Origin: Bacteroidales bacterium
Lineage (GTDB): Bacteria; Bacteroidota; Bacteroidia; Bacteroidales; Paludibacteraceae
Reading direction: 5' to 3'
Assembly: GCA_900769555.1 (NCBI GenBank)
Contig: CAAGHA010000023.1
Span: forward strand, 1-64,000
DNA: 64,000 bases
The notes under the pieces are model-generated. The model ran no database searches and was not told the DNA's origin. It saw only the letters and a list, made by a program, of their open reading frames with translations. Both the position numbers and the translations under genes were made by a program. Every line of letters starts with the position of its first letter. Within the stretch, counting starts at the first letter, position 1. Positions 25,998-36,229 of the stretch are shown one piece after another.

Positions 25998-28046
25998 ATG
26001 GACTTTAAAAATTTCAAATACGACTCTTCTAAATTTTCAATCGCAATAACAACTTTGTTATTTGTCTTTGCCGGCTTTTTAATTTTTCAAACTTACCCAA
26101 ATATCAGTAAGTTTCAATATTCTTACGAGAAAGGTAGTCCTTGGCAATATGAAACAATGACTGCCCCGTTTGCTTTCGAAATTAGAAAATCGAAAAAAGA
26201 ACTCCAAAGTGAAGAGGATAGCTTATTAAAAGAATTTCATAGTTTATATGATTTTAAAGAGAATATTGGAAAGGATAATATTAAAAAATTACAGGAAAAA
26301 TTAGGTCCTTCCTCGGATGTTATCGCCGGAATGTATAAAAAATACATTATTGAAGAGTTGGATCGTATTTATAGAACAGGTATTATTTCCACAGAGGCTA
26401 CTGAACCTTCTTCTCAAAGCGGTGACAGTATTATAATCATTCTAAAAGAGAATATTTCTAATGAGACTCCAATAAAAAAATTGTACACAACAAAGAGTGC
26501 TTATGAACAAATTATTCAAAATGCTCCTCAATTTGTAGATCGAAACACTCTGAGAGATTATAACCTTAATAATTATCTGCAAGAAAATATCCTATACAAC
26601 CAAACAAAAACTGAAAACTTAAAAAAGGAGACTCTAAAGGCAATTTCTCTTACAAAGGGACGTATTCAAAGTGGTGAAAAAATTATTGACCACGGAGAAA
26701 TTGTATCGACTAAAACTTACGATATATTAAATTCTTTAAAGGAAGTAATTCAAGAGAATAGTCAGCAAAGAGATTCTAACTTAATTGCAATTGGTCAGAT
26801 TTTAATTATCTGCTGCATTCTTTGTGCGTTTTTCTCATTTTTATTTTTATTTCGCGCAAAATTCACGCTCGAAATCAAGAATGTCGCATTTATGCTAGGT
26901 ATGATTGTTTTGCTTTGTGTTGCTACGTCATGGATGGTTAATCACGAATTCTCTCCTTATATAATTCCTTACGCCATCCTACCTATCATGGTAACAACAT
27001 TCTTTGATACGCGCACAGCTTTATTTTCTCATCTAACTACTATATTATTGTGTTCGTATATTGTGCCTAATGAATTTGAATTCATCTCTATTCAAACTAT
27101 TATTGGTATGATATCTATCAGCACTCTTAAAAATATTTTCTTACGCTCTCAATTGGTAAAATCTGCTATTCTAATCTTTATCACTTATTGTACATTCTAT
27201 CTTGGAAGCATTTTGGTCTATGATCAAAATGGTGAAATCGATTTAATCCCGATTTTGCATTTTGCAATCAATTGCTTATTATTGTTATTCGCATTTCCTC
27301 TTATTTATATTGTTGAAAAACTTTTTGGTTATATGTCGGATGTAACTCTTGTTGAATTAGCGAATACAAATAATGAACTTCTTCGAAAATTCTCAGAAGT
27401 TGCTCCTGGAAGTTTCCAACACTCCATGCAAGTTTCCAACCTTGCATCAGAGGCAGCATTAAGTATCGGCGCAAATCCAATGTTGGTTCGTGCCGGCGCA
27501 TTGTACCACGATATCGGAAAAATGAACAATCCGGCTTTCTTTACAGAAAATCAATCAAGCATAAATCCTCATACCGAATTAAACGATGAGGAAAAAAGTG
27601 CTCAAATCATAATTAAGCACGTTACTGACGGAGTAGCTATCGCCAAGAAAAATGGTCTTCCTGAGAAAATTCAAGACTTCATTCGTACGCATCATGGAAA
27701 TGGGAAAACCAAGTATTTTTATTATACATTAAAGAATAAATATCCGGATAAAGTTATTGACGATTCTAAATTCACCTATCCCGGTCCTCGTCCTTTCAGC
27801 AAAGAAACTGCAATTTTAGTTATGTGCGATTCGGTAGAAGCTGCTTCAAGGAGCTTGCAAGATTATACGGATCAAAGCATTAATGATCTCGTTGAAAATA
27901 TCATCAATAGCCAAATCCAAGAAGGTACTTTTGAAGATGCTCCTATCACACTCAAACAAATTAGCACAATTAAATCTGTGCTTAAAGAGAAGTTAAAAAC
28001 AATTTATCATACTCGTATTATCTATCCAGAACTAAATAACAAATAA
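25998..28046 (+). CDS. Membrane HD-domain phosphohydrolase, PgpH-like (7TMR-HD)
   Basis: A 682-residue membrane protein in the layout of PgpH-type c-di-AMP phosphodiesterases. It has one N-terminal transmembrane segment (about 14-32), an extracytoplasmic domain to about 255, a block of seven or so hydrophobic helices (about 260-450) and a cytoplasmic HD domain. Catalytic signs are FQHSMQVSNLA (about 472-482) and HDIGKMN (about 503-509). Family members hydrolyse c-di-AMP, but whether this organism makes c-di-AMP cannot be seen here. It is monocistronic, with its own promoter and a strong hairpin overlapping its stop codon. Confidence 0.88.
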   Translation: MDFKNFKYDSSKFSIAITTLLFVFAGFLIFQTYPNISKFQYSYEKGSPWQYETMTAPFAFEIRKSKKELQSEEDSLLKEFHSLYDFKENIGKDNIKKLQEKLGPSSDVIAGMYKKYIIEELDRIYRTGIISTEATEPSSQSGDSIIIILKENISNETPIKKLYTTKSAYEQIIQNAPQFVDRNTLRDYNLNNYLQENILYNQTKTENLKKETLKAISLTKGRIQSGEKIIDHGEIVSTKTYDILNSLKEVIQENSQQRDSNLIAIGQILIICCILCAFFSFLFLFRAKFTLEIKNVAFMLGMIVLLCVATSWMVNHEFSPYIIPYAILPIMVTTFFDTRTALFSHLTTILLCSYIVPNEFEFISIQTIIGMISISTLKNIFLRSQLVKSAILIFITYCTFYLGSILVYDQNGEIDLIPILHFAINCLLLLFAFPLIYIVEKLFGYMSDVTLVELANTNNELLRKFSEVAPGSFQHSMQVSNLASEAALSIGANPMLVRAGALYHDIGKMNNPAFFTENQSSINPHTELNDEEKSAQIIIKHVTDGVAIAKKNGLPEKIQDFIRTHHGNGKTKYFYYTLKNKYPDKVIDDSKFTYPGPRPFSKETAILVMCDSVEAASRSLQDYTDQSINDLVENIINSQIQEGTFEDAPITLKQISTIKSVLKEKLKTIYHTRIIYPELNNK

Positions 28047-28074
28047 CGTAAGCTTACAATCAAGCTTACGTTAT
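28043..28074 (+). terminator. Long hairpin overlapping the stop of the HD phosphohydrolase gene
   Basis: A perfect 13-bp stem (ATAACGTAAGCTT/AAGCTTACGTTAT) with a 6-base loop. The TAA stop lies in the left arm. No clear T-run follows, so it may protect the 3' end instead of, or as well as, ending transcription. Confidence 0.6.
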
Positions 28075-28263
28075 AGGCAACTTCTATAAATTACGATCTT
28101 AGTTTTATACTTAATAATCTTATTTCTGATGCTTTTGAATTCATCTTATTTATCTTGCGTCTATTCATTCTGTTACGATGCTCGCATCGCTCCTTTTTAA
28201 TAGAAACAACCTAAACAAAATGCTTTTCAAAATCATCTCGACCTAGTTTATAGAACTTACCTA
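28075..28263 (-). repeat. Dispersed intergenic element, copy A (complete, reverse)
   Basis: About 189 bp. Read on the minus strand it begins TAGGTAAGTTCTATAAACTA and ends with the complement of TAGGCAACTTCTATAAATTA: imperfect terminal inverted repeats, 17 of 20 positions. Inside are GGTCGAGATGATTTTGA and the hairpin CGATGC-GA-GCATCG. It aligns over its whole length with copy B at 50086. No open frame of note. Confidence 0.8.
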
Positions 28264-28312
28264 TAAAGATATGCTATTAACGCAACTAGTAATTATTGAT
28301 GGATAAAACTTT

Positions 28313-29878
28313 TTATTCTACTGTGGAACCCACTAAAACAGATGCTCCGGTTTGTGCATCAACTTCGTCTTCTGTCACCTCGCCTTTATAAACTGCATCA
28401 ACTACATTTCCTTCCTCGACTAAGGTATAGAAATCAACCGGATCTAGATCTGCTGCCGTCGGTGAAAATTCTACCATATTGTAGTTCTTCAAACGATGTA
28501 AATCCCAATCCGGCTCATTGTGAGGTAAATGAAATGGTTTGGAAACTTTTCCATCTTCTGAAAAATGAGAAATAAATACTCTCGCATGGTTTCCATTTTC
28601 TCTTCTTGATGAAACTAAAATCCACCTTCCATTGGTACTCCAGTCATGATACCCCTCCGGCTGATCACTGTTTAGAGGATCTATCGGTAACAACTCTTTT
28701 GTTCTCAAATCCATTAATACTAGATCTGAACTATCTTGTGTATAGGAGTGTGAACTATTATCCATCAACGCAAATAGTAGGTAGTTCCCATCCGGAGAAA
28801 TTCTAGGCTGAGTAGCACTTTTACTTTGCTTGGACGCGCAATAAACCATCTCTATATTTTCCCAAATCGATTTTTCTCGATTGTAATGTATTCTTTTTAT
28901 ATCATATTTTAATCTAAAATTAGTTGACGGAACTTTGTTATCAGAGATTGAATCGGATGAGGCATAATAAATGGTTTCTCCATCCGGTGACCAATATGGA
29001 TAGGTGTCTATTGTTGTTGAATCTTTGACAATATAACTAATTTCATTTTTAGCCACATCATATAATACAAGGTCTGAGGCTTCGTTGTATGGATGAATTT
29101 TTCGTTTCCCAACAGACAAAAAATATTGCTTAACAATTGTTGATGAAAAGGCTATCATCGGTTGTGTTGGATGCCATGCAGGATACACAGTTCCTTTGGA
29201 AACTCCTTTCACTTTTGTATTAATAATACGAGTTTCTCCTTGGTAGTTAACAATCAAACCGCCTCCTTTTCCCCTATAAAAAAACATTGTATTACCACTT
29301 CCGTTTTTTTGTGTCGAATGGCAATTCAGACAAGTCTGACCGGAAAAATATGTGCTATTGAGTGGTCTTTCATTATTTATAATGGTCTCCTCTTCACCGG
29401 TTTCTAAATCAAATTGCACTAATGAGACATGACCTGTAGGTCTATAGGCCGGTTCTATTAAACGATATGTAATATATTTATCAATGGAATCTGATGCAAC
29501 TTTTATAAAAAAAGGTGCATACCGCTTCCATTGCTTATCTTTTTGATAAATTTCCAACACCATCGAGTCGCCTACCGTCTCGTTCAAAATATCTCTCCAT
29601 TCATCTTCTGAAAAGAATATTTTACCATCTCCATCCGCCTTGAATCCCCGCACTTCTCCTCTCGGTGTTTTAAGTGTTACGACACATTCTCCTATAATTT
29701 CTTTTACCATAAAATTCAAAGGTGCAACATTACACGGAACTGTAACATTTTTATAGTCCGGATAGATTTCAAGTTGCTCATCTCCTAAATCTTTGTATTC
29801 CTGAGGAATATCCACAGAACAAGAGAAAAATAAAAACGACAGTAAAAATAAGGCTATTTTAAAAATATCTGACTTCAT
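28313..29878 (-). CDS. PD40/TolB-like propeller lipoprotein with a c-type heme motif
   Basis: 521 residues. The lipobox ends FFSC (Cys20), so it should be a lipid-anchored exported protein. Repeats such as YPYWSPDGETIYYAS, QPRISPDGNYLLFAL and YHDWSTNGRWILVSS are WD40-like (PD40) propeller blades. A CLNCH motif at about residues 183-187 is a c-type heme attachment site preceding the clearest blades. It lies 16 bases after the DUF6057 gene, a pairing I associate with Bacteroidales. The function is unknown to me; redox or sensing roles are guesses. Confidence 0.7.
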   Translation of the reverse strand: MKSDIFKIALFLLSFLFFSCSVDIPQEYKDLGDEQLEIYPDYKNVTVPCNVAPLNFMVKEIIGECVVTLKTPRGEVRGFKADGDGKIFFSEDEWRDILNETVGDSMVLEIYQKDKQWKRYAPFFIKVASDSIDKYITYRLIEPAYRPTGHVSLVQFDLETGEEETIINNERPLNSTYFSGQTCLNCHSTQKNGSGNTMFFYRGKGGGLIVNYQGETRIINTKVKGVSKGTVYPAWHPTQPMIAFSSTIVKQYFLSVGKRKIHPYNEASDLVLYDVAKNEISYIVKDSTTIDTYPYWSPDGETIYYASSDSISDNKVPSTNFRLKYDIKRIHYNREKSIWENIEMVYCASKQSKSATQPRISPDGNYLLFALMDNSSHSYTQDSSDLVLMDLRTKELLPIDPLNSDQPEGYHDWSTNGRWILVSSRRENGNHARVFISHFSEDGKVSKPFHLPHNEPDWDLHRLKNYNMVEFSPTAADLDPVDFYTLVEEGNVVDAVYKGEVTEDEVDAQTGASVLVGSTVE

Positions 29879-29894
29879 ATTTAGCTATTTTAAT

Positions 29895-31700
29895 TTAATA
29901 AAAGACATAATAATAACAGTAGGTTCCCTTATATTTCGACATAATTTTCATGGCATCTTCTTTTTTCTTATTTCTACAAAATGTATTTAAATCTTTAAAA
30001 AAAGAATCAACCCTAATCGCCACATTTCTATCTACTGCAAAACGTTGTAAAATAGATGGGTTTTCTTTGTGATGCAAAACTCCTATTACCAATGCTTCTT
30101 GCATACATGTTGGCAATTGGTTAGCTCGGATATTTTTCAAATCTTTCAAGAATACCTTCACTTTTTTTTCATACAATCCTGACAACAATCTATACTCGAT
30201 TGTTTGCATGGGAACTTGTTGTGTCATTAAATATTGCTCTACTGCCGAAGCATTTACATTTATTAAATCAACACTTATAGGTATCATATTAACTATTGAT
30301 TGTAATGTCGGATTCTCTTTAAAGAACAATTCGCGATTGTTCAAATATTTTTTATGCTTTTCTGCCCAACTTTTATAAATCAAACTATTTTCTAATTGCA
30401 ATAGAAAGCGTTCTGCCAACAAAGGTTCGTCATTCATCAACGCATAAATAGCCATATACTTCAAACGTTTATTGGTTTGTTTTACCTGCATATACATTTC
30501 TGAACAGAAGAGATAGTGAGTGTTTAATAATGAAGCATGAAAAAACATATCTTCATAATATATCGGTTCTTCTGATAAGAATTGTCCATCTGATTCTTTT
30601 AAAGGGAAATTAAAATTAAATAGTTCTTGGGGTAATTTATTTAGCCTTGCCAATGCTATAATTCTGTAAACATTTATCGTTTTAGTGGGTTGCTCAACCT
30701 CTGATACTACATTTAACATCTCTTCCCATTTCTCTTCTCCACAAAGTTGTATTAACTTCATTTCAGATCTAAAATTCTCATCTTTGTAAGAAAATCCATA
30801 TACAAGCATAAGCATACCCACCCACAAAATGGAATAAATTACTACATCTCGTAAAGCAAATATATTCTTGCCACTTTTTTTACCTAAATAGAAGAATAGA
30901 ACAGGCATCAAAACAATTAAAATCCACGTCGTGTATAACAAACTTCTTAACTGTGTAAACAAGTCGAAAGGTGATGGTGACAACAATGTAATCAGATATT
31001 TTTCTGCATACAAATATCGTCCTAAAAACAGCAATAAAATAAGTGCTACTACTAAAACCACCAAATGATAACTCCAACGGGGACTCTTTTTTACGAATGA
31101 ATCTACAATAACAATCGCAAAAAAGAGAATTGCATATATTCCAAAAAACGGAATGGATAGTAATACTGAGATTTGCAAAATTATTGAAGCCCAACAGGTA
31201 TTAGCAAATAGCCTATACAACCCAAAGAGTCCTAACGTAAACAATGAACCTAACAATGCCACGCACGCAAAATCACAGTCCAAACGGGTATAAAGGGCAT
31301 ACCCGGCAGAGGTAAAATAGATGAGTAGCATTGACGGGACTAAATATGTTATCAACATCTTATACCCTTTTGCCTCGAAAAGTTTTTCTGTAAGGTATTG
31401 TATAGCAATCAATCCCAAAGCAATTAGTGATGCGCCTAACATAGGAATGTAACAACACTGATTCAAAAATTTCCCCAATAATATCAAAACTCCTGCAGTC
31501 TGATTTAAAATTGAATCTACGGCTTGTTCATTAAATATCAAATAGGAATTTTCTGCCATAAATTGTAGCTCATCTGCATTATAAATTCCTAAAAACAGAA
31601 CCGTAAAAAGGAAAAATAATGCACGACTCAATAGACCTATTCTTTGATTGGAGAAGGTTAATTCTTTGTTTTTATTTTTTACTTCTTTCATTTTTGTCAT
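29895..31700 (-). CDS. DUF6057-type multispanning membrane protein
   Basis: About 601 residues from the ATG at 31700 (MTKMKEVKNK); the in-frame TTG at 31730 lies close to the previous gene's stop and is less likely. The N-terminal half (to about 330) has roughly nine hydrophobic segments. The C-terminal half is soluble and helical, with TPR-like character (LLNTHYLFCSEMYMQV, YALMNDEPLLAERFLL). The assignment to DUF6057 rests on size, layout and its neighbour. No function is known to me. Confidence 0.65.
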   Translation of the reverse strand: MTKMKEVKNKNKELTFSNQRIGLLSRALFFLFTVLFLGIYNADELQFMAENSYLIFNEQAVDSILNQTAGVLILLGKFLNQCCYIPMLGASLIALGLIAIQYLTEKLFEAKGYKMLITYLVPSMLLIYFTSAGYALYTRLDCDFACVALLGSLFTLGLFGLYRLFANTCWASIILQISVLLSIPFFGIYAILFFAIVIVDSFVKKSPRWSYHLVVLVVALILLLFLGRYLYAEKYLITLLSPSPFDLFTQLRSLLYTTWILIVLMPVLFFYLGKKSGKNIFALRDVVIYSILWVGMLMLVYGFSYKDENFRSEMKLIQLCGEEKWEEMLNVVSEVEQPTKTINVYRIIALARLNKLPQELFNFNFPLKESDGQFLSEEPIYYEDMFFHASLLNTHYLFCSEMYMQVKQTNKRLKYMAIYALMNDEPLLAERFLLQLENSLIYKSWAEKHKKYLNNRELFFKENPTLQSIVNMIPISVDLINVNASAVEQYLMTQQVPMQTIEYRLLSGLYEKKVKVFLKDLKNIRANQLPTCMQEALVIGVLHHKENPSILQRFAVDRNVAIRVDSFFKDLNTFCRNKKKEDAMKIMSKYKGTYCYYYVFY

Positions 31701-31736
31701 CGTTTTACTTTTTATCCGGCAAAATTTCAACTAATC

Positions 31737-32207
31737 TTATAAGTCTTTCCTTATGCTATCAAACAAACCTTTGCAACTATCTTCCAATATATCAATCACC
31801 CTATCAAATCCTTTTAATCCTCCATAATAAGGATCCGGAACATAGGTTACATCAGAATCGTTTGAAAAGTCTGCCATTCTTTTAATCTTTTCTTTCTGCT
31901 CTTGTGTTACGGCTTTATCCATCAACGCATCGACATTGGAGTCATCCATACCTATCAACCAATCAAATTTATCAAAGTCATCATATGTAACAGGGCGTGA
32001 TATAGATGTAATCTGATAACCTCTGGCTGAAGCAATAGATCGCATCCGAGGATCAGCTTGCTCGCCTTGATGAACACTCAGAATACCGGCCGAATCGATG
32101 TAAAACCGATCCGAAACTCCGTATTCTTCCACAATCGACTTCATAACTGCTTCTGCCGCAGCTGAACGACAGATATTTCCTAAACAGACAAACAATATTT
32201 TTATCAT
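31737..32207 (-). CDS. Low-molecular-weight protein-tyrosine phosphatase
   Basis: 156 residues with the catalytic P-loop CLGNICRS (Cys8 nucleophile, Arg14) at the N-terminus and the general-acid Asp in VPDPYYGG near residue 125. Cytoplasmic. In bacteria these enzymes often act on tyrosine kinases of polysaccharide export, but no such kinase is nearby. Its ATG overlaps the helicase stop by four bases (ATGA), so the two are co-translated. Confidence 0.93.
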   Translation of the reverse strand: MIKILFVCLGNICRSAAAEAVMKSIVEEYGVSDRFYIDSAGILSVHQGEQADPRMRSIASARGYQITSISRPVTYDDFDKFDWLIGMDDSNVDALMDKAVTQEQKEKIKRMADFSNDSDVTYVPDPYYGGLKGFDRVIDILEDSCKGLFDSIRKDL

Positions 32208-33550
32208 ACTTTCCCTTTATTATCGCCACCTCCTTTTTGAGGTCTATACGAAGGTCTTTTCTTATACTTCTTCTCGCCCGAAGTCCCGTTTTTATATTCT
32301 GAACGGACTTGCTTCTCCTGCCCCCCGATGTTTCGCTGCCCGGATCTTCGCTTATGATTTTTACCTCTCCATTTCTTACCTCCATTAGAAACATCCTTTG
32401 GAGCATATTCCGGAACCTCTCCCAACACATCAGGAACTTTTTGTTTTTCGATTTCTTTCCCTAAAAATTTCTCGATTCTAAAGAATTTATTCTGCTCTTC
32501 GTTAGAAATAAATGTTATTCCTTTTCCTGTTTTTTGAGCTCTGGCACTCCGACCGATTCGATGAATATAGTCTTCTACATCTGATGGAACATCAAAATTA
32601 ATGACCATATCAATGTTTTCAATATCAATACCTCTCGAAACAATATCTGTAGCTACTAATATATTAATTTTCCCATTGCGAAATGCCAATAATGCCTCGT
32701 CTCGTCTTGCTTGTTCCAAATCTGAATGAATCTCTTCTGCCAATAAATTCATTCGTTTTAAACTTCTCGTAATATCTCTTACTTTTTGCTTCGAAGATGA
32801 AAAAACTATCACTTTGTCGGGAACTTTCTCTTCAAACAAGGTTTGTATCAATCCTAATTTCTGAGATTCAAAACAAACATACGCTCCTTGCTCAATTCCC
32901 TCGGCTGGCTTAGAGATAGCAATATCAACCGTAACCGGATTATTTAGTATTGTGTTTGCCAATGTTCTGATTTTAGGCGGCATCGTAGCTGAAAACATTA
33001 TCGTTTGTCTTTGCTTAGGAAGTTGCTTTACAATATGGATAATATCATCATAAAATCCCATATCTAACATTCGATCTGCCTCATCTAAAACAAAATAACT
33101 TACCTTTGAAAAATCTACATACCCTAAATTGATATGAGAAATCAAACGTCCGGGGGTCGCAATCACAAAATCTGCTCCCAATTGCATCGCTTTTTTTTGT
33201 TGCTCCCACGCTCCTGCATCACTCCCTCCATAAACAGGAACGGATGTTATGGGTAAAAAATAAGAGAATCCTTCCAATTGCTGATCAATCTGTTGTGCCA
33301 ACTCTCTCGTCGGAGCCATTATGATTGCATTGACACTTTCTGAGCTATGCTCCTCCTTCAGCATTCTATTCAACAATGGCAACAAATAGGCAGCAGTCTT
33401 CCCTGTTCCGGTCTGTGCACATGCAATTATATCTCTGCCATCTAAAATAAATGGAATGGATTTTTCTTGAATAGGTGTCATCTCCTGAAAGTTCATCGCT
33501 TCCAGTCCTTCCATTAAGTTCGACTCTAAATTCAGCTCTTCAAATTTCAT
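32204..33550 (-). CDS. DEAD-box RNA helicase, RhlE-like
   Basis: 448 residues with the Q motif MTPIQEKSIPF, motif I AQTGTGKT, PTRELAQQ, TPGRL, motif II VLDEADRMLD, SAT and motif VI HRIGRSAR. A basic, Gly/Lys/Arg-rich tail of about 60 residues (WRGKNHKRRSGQRN) follows and probably binds RNA. It is the first gene of a four-gene minus-strand unit running to 28313. Confidence 0.94.
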   Translation of the reverse strand: MKFEELNLESNLMEGLEAMNFQEMTPIQEKSIPFILDGRDIIACAQTGTGKTAAYLLPLLNRMLKEEHSSESVNAIIMAPTRELAQQIDQQLEGFSYFLPITSVPVYGGSDAGAWEQQKKAMQLGADFVIATPGRLISHINLGYVDFSKVSYFVLDEADRMLDMGFYDDIIHIVKQLPKQRQTIMFSATMPPKIRTLANTILNNPVTVDIAISKPAEGIEQGAYVCFESQKLGLIQTLFEEKVPDKVIVFSSSKQKVRDITRSLKRMNLLAEEIHSDLEQARRDEALLAFRNGKINILVATDIVSRGIDIENIDMVINFDVPSDVEDYIHRIGRSARAQKTGKGITFISNEEQNKFFRIEKFLGKEIEKQKVPDVLGEVPEYAPKDVSNGGKKWRGKNHKRRSGQRNIGGQEKQVRSEYKNGTSGEKKYKKRPSYRPQKGGGDNKGKV

Positions 33551-33580
33551 CTTGTTTATCTTCTTTTGACGTAACTTCTA

Positions 33581-33588
33581 CAAAGATA
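33581..33588 (-). promoter_or_regulatory. Candidate -7 element upstream of the DEAD-box helicase operon
   Basis: TATCTTTG on the minus strand, 31 bases before the ATG, matches TAnnTTTG. I find no TTTG/TTG at the expected -33 spacing, so support is partial. Confidence 0.45.
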
Positions 33589-33680
33589 AGTATTTATTGT
33601 TTTTCGCCTACTATTTTCTTTGTTAATAAGTTATTAAAGTAACTTTTACTTGTTACAATTAATAAATGACAGCTTCTAAA

Positions 33681-33753
33681 ATGAATTCTAAAACATTCGA
33701 AATAGATTTATTACGAATGAAAAACAAGAATCGTAATTTATAGAAGTTGACTT
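33681..33753 (+). repeat. Dispersed intergenic element, copy E (right half)
   Basis: ATGAATTCTAAAACATTCGAA through TCGTAATTTATAGAAGTTGAC aligns with the right end of copies A and B, including the terminal inverted repeat. The left half is missing or unrecognisable. It lies between the helicase and priA. Confidence 0.65.
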
Positions 33754-33765
33754 AATTGTTCATCC

Positions 33766-36222
33766 TTACATCGGATCTACGTCTATTTGTATAAATAGCG
33801 ACTTAAATTGTGGTAATGAAAGGGTTTGATCTGTAAGAATCTTCAACAATTCTTTTGCCTTATCAAATGAGGAGGTCTGTTCTACTTTCAACATGATTCG
33901 CTGGATATACAATTGCTGTACTCGCATAACTACAGGTCTATCCGGACCATAAACTCTATCTGAGAAGACTTTACGCATCTGCACGGCTAAAAATTGGGCA
34001 GCTTTCTCTACTTTCTCAAATTCTCGTCCTTTTAAATTTATATAAATAAGTCGGTAAAAAGGTGGATATTTATAGACTTGCCTCTGAAGGATTTGTTCTT
34101 TATAGAGCATCTGATAGTCATTGTTTTTTACCAACTCTATTACGGGATGATCGGGTGAATTAGTCTGTATTACAACCAAACCTCTTTTATTTTTTCGCCC
34201 TGCTCGCCCACTTACTTGTGCCATCATCTGATAGGCTCTTTCATAGGCTCTAAAATCAGGGAAATTCAACAACGCATCGGCACTCAATATTCCCACTAAT
34301 CTCACTCGCTCAAAATCCAATCCTTTGGAAACCATTTGTGTTCCAACTAAAACATCTACCTTCCCCTCTTCAAACTCCCTTATTATCTTTTCATGGGCAC
34401 TCTTGGTTCCTGCTGTGTCTACATCTAATCGACAGACTTTTACATTCGGAAAAATCTCTTTTACATTTTCTTCCACTCGCTCTGTTCCAAATCCTACCGG
34501 TTCTAATGCCTCAATATGACAATGTGGACACTCCTTTGGCAACGCTATTGTATAGCCACAATAATGACATACTAACTCTTCTCTGTTTTTATGGTAGGAT
34601 AAACTTATATCACAATTTTCACATTTCGGAATGTAGGAACAGGATCTACACTCTACATAGGGGGAAAATCCTCTTCTATTTTGAAATAATATGACTTGCT
34701 CTTTTCTTTGAAATGCCAACCTCATCTCTTCTATCAACTCGGGAGTGAAGTGTTCTCGCAACTCCTTCTTTCTTCGGGCTTCTTTAATATTTGCAACTTT
34801 TATTTCCGGCAACTCCATTCCTGCGTATCGTTGCTTAAGTTCAACCAACCCGAATTTCCCATTCATGGCATTATTATAACTCTCTATCGAAGGGGTAGCT
34901 GAGCCTAATAGAACCTTGGCTTTATGCATCATTGCTAATACAATAGATGAATTTCCGGCGTGATAACGGGGTGCCGGATCATACTGCTTATAGGTTGTTT
35001 CGTGTTCCTCATCCACTACTATCAATCCTAATTTTTTAAAGGGAAGAAAAACGGATGATCGAACCCCTAACACAACTTGTCCTCCTTCATCTTCTAATAA
35101 TTTTTTCCAAATTTCAACCCTCTCGACATCGGAAAATTTTGAGTGATAGACCAACAACTTTTCTCCAAATACTTTACGCAATCGATTGGTAATCTGAGTT
35201 GTCAGGGCAATCTCTGGCAATAAAAACAATGCTTGTTCTCCTCTCGAAACCACATCTTGTATCAAGTGAATATATACTTCTGTCTTTCCGCTTGATGTTA
35301 CACCATGCAACAACACCACCTGCTTTTCTGAAAATTGTTGCTTAATTTGATTCATTGCAACTTCTTGTGCTTCTGTTAAAGGATGGATCGGCTCTACTTC
35401 TTGTTCAATTGTTTCAATTCGCCCTACCTCTTTCTTGTAAATTTCAAATACTCCATTCTTCTCTAACGTCGAAAAAGATGAGCCGGAAACCTCATTTTGG
35501 TCTAACAACTCCTTCTTTGAAACCTCTCTACGTAATGATTGATTGAAAAATGCACTTAATTGCAGATAAGTCAACAGAACTTTTTCTTGCTTCGAGTATT
35601 TTTTTATTGTTTCAAATAGGGTTTCTAGTTCTTTTCCTTCGAAATATTGCGGTGTAAGACGAACATACTTTTCTATTTTAGGACGATACTTAAATTTCAG
35701 TTCTTCATTTATCTCTACAGCCCCTAACTCTATCAGACGTTTTACCAATGGTAATATATTTTTCACATTAAGTTCTCGTGATAACTCTGTTAATGTTTTG
35801 GGTTTACGAGATAGTTGGTCTAACAACTCTTGTTCTCTACTTTTAAGTGGGGCTTCTGCCTCAAAGTCTTCAACTAATGAGATAATTGTTTCACTCTCCA
35901 ACTTTAATCCGGACGGCAATGCAGCTTTAAAAATCTCCCCTAAAGTACATTGATAATAATTTGATAACCACTCCCAAAAACGCAACTGACCGGGCCTTAC
36001 TATTGATTCTCCATCTAATACGGAAATAACTGATTTCAACTCCACATTTTCGGGTGCTGAAAAATGGATATTATAAACCAATGCAGTATAGATTTTACTT
36101 TTACCAAATGGGACTATTACGCGTGCGCCCATTTTAACATCGCCGGAAAACTCCTCAGGCAATAGATAGGTATAGGTATTTGCCAACGGAAGGGGTAATA
36201 TTACATCAACGTACATCTGCAT
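33766..36222 (-). CDS. priA: Primosomal protein N' (replication restart helicase PriA)
   Basis: 818 residues. The N-terminal DNA-binding domain (DVILPLPLANTYTYLLPEE) precedes a helicase core with GVTSSGKTEVYI (Walker A), VVDEEHE and GSATPS. Eight zinc-binding cysteines fall between the helicase lobes (CRSCSYIPKCENC, CHYCG, CPHC). It reloads the replisome at stalled forks. The start sits seven bases after the lipoprotein gene upstream, so the two may share a transcript. Confidence 0.96.
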   Translation of the reverse strand: MQMYVDVILPLPLANTYTYLLPEEFSGDVKMGARVIVPFGKSKIYTALVYNIHFSAPENVELKSVISVLDGESIVRPGQLRFWEWLSNYYQCTLGEIFKAALPSGLKLESETIISLVEDFEAEAPLKSREQELLDQLSRKPKTLTELSRELNVKNILPLVKRLIELGAVEINEELKFKYRPKIEKYVRLTPQYFEGKELETLFETIKKYSKQEKVLLTYLQLSAFFNQSLRREVSKKELLDQNEVSGSSFSTLEKNGVFEIYKKEVGRIETIEQEVEPIHPLTEAQEVAMNQIKQQFSEKQVVLLHGVTSSGKTEVYIHLIQDVVSRGEQALFLLPEIALTTQITNRLRKVFGEKLLVYHSKFSDVERVEIWKKLLEDEGGQVVLGVRSSVFLPFKKLGLIVVDEEHETTYKQYDPAPRYHAGNSSIVLAMMHKAKVLLGSATPSIESYNNAMNGKFGLVELKQRYAGMELPEIKVANIKEARRKKELREHFTPELIEEMRLAFQRKEQVILFQNRRGFSPYVECRSCSYIPKCENCDISLSYHKNREELVCHYCGYTIALPKECPHCHIEALEPVGFGTERVEENVKEIFPNVKVCRLDVDTAGTKSAHEKIIREFEEGKVDVLVGTQMVSKGLDFERVRLVGILSADALLNFPDFRAYERAYQMMAQVSGRAGRKNKRGLVVIQTNSPDHPVIELVKNNDYQMLYKEQILQRQVYKYPPFYRLIYINLKGREFEKVEKAAQFLAVQMRKVFSDRVYGPDRPVVMRVQQLYIQRIMLKVEQTSSFDKAKELLKILTDQTLSLPQFKSLFIQIDVDPM

Positions 36223-36229
36223 ACTTTTC

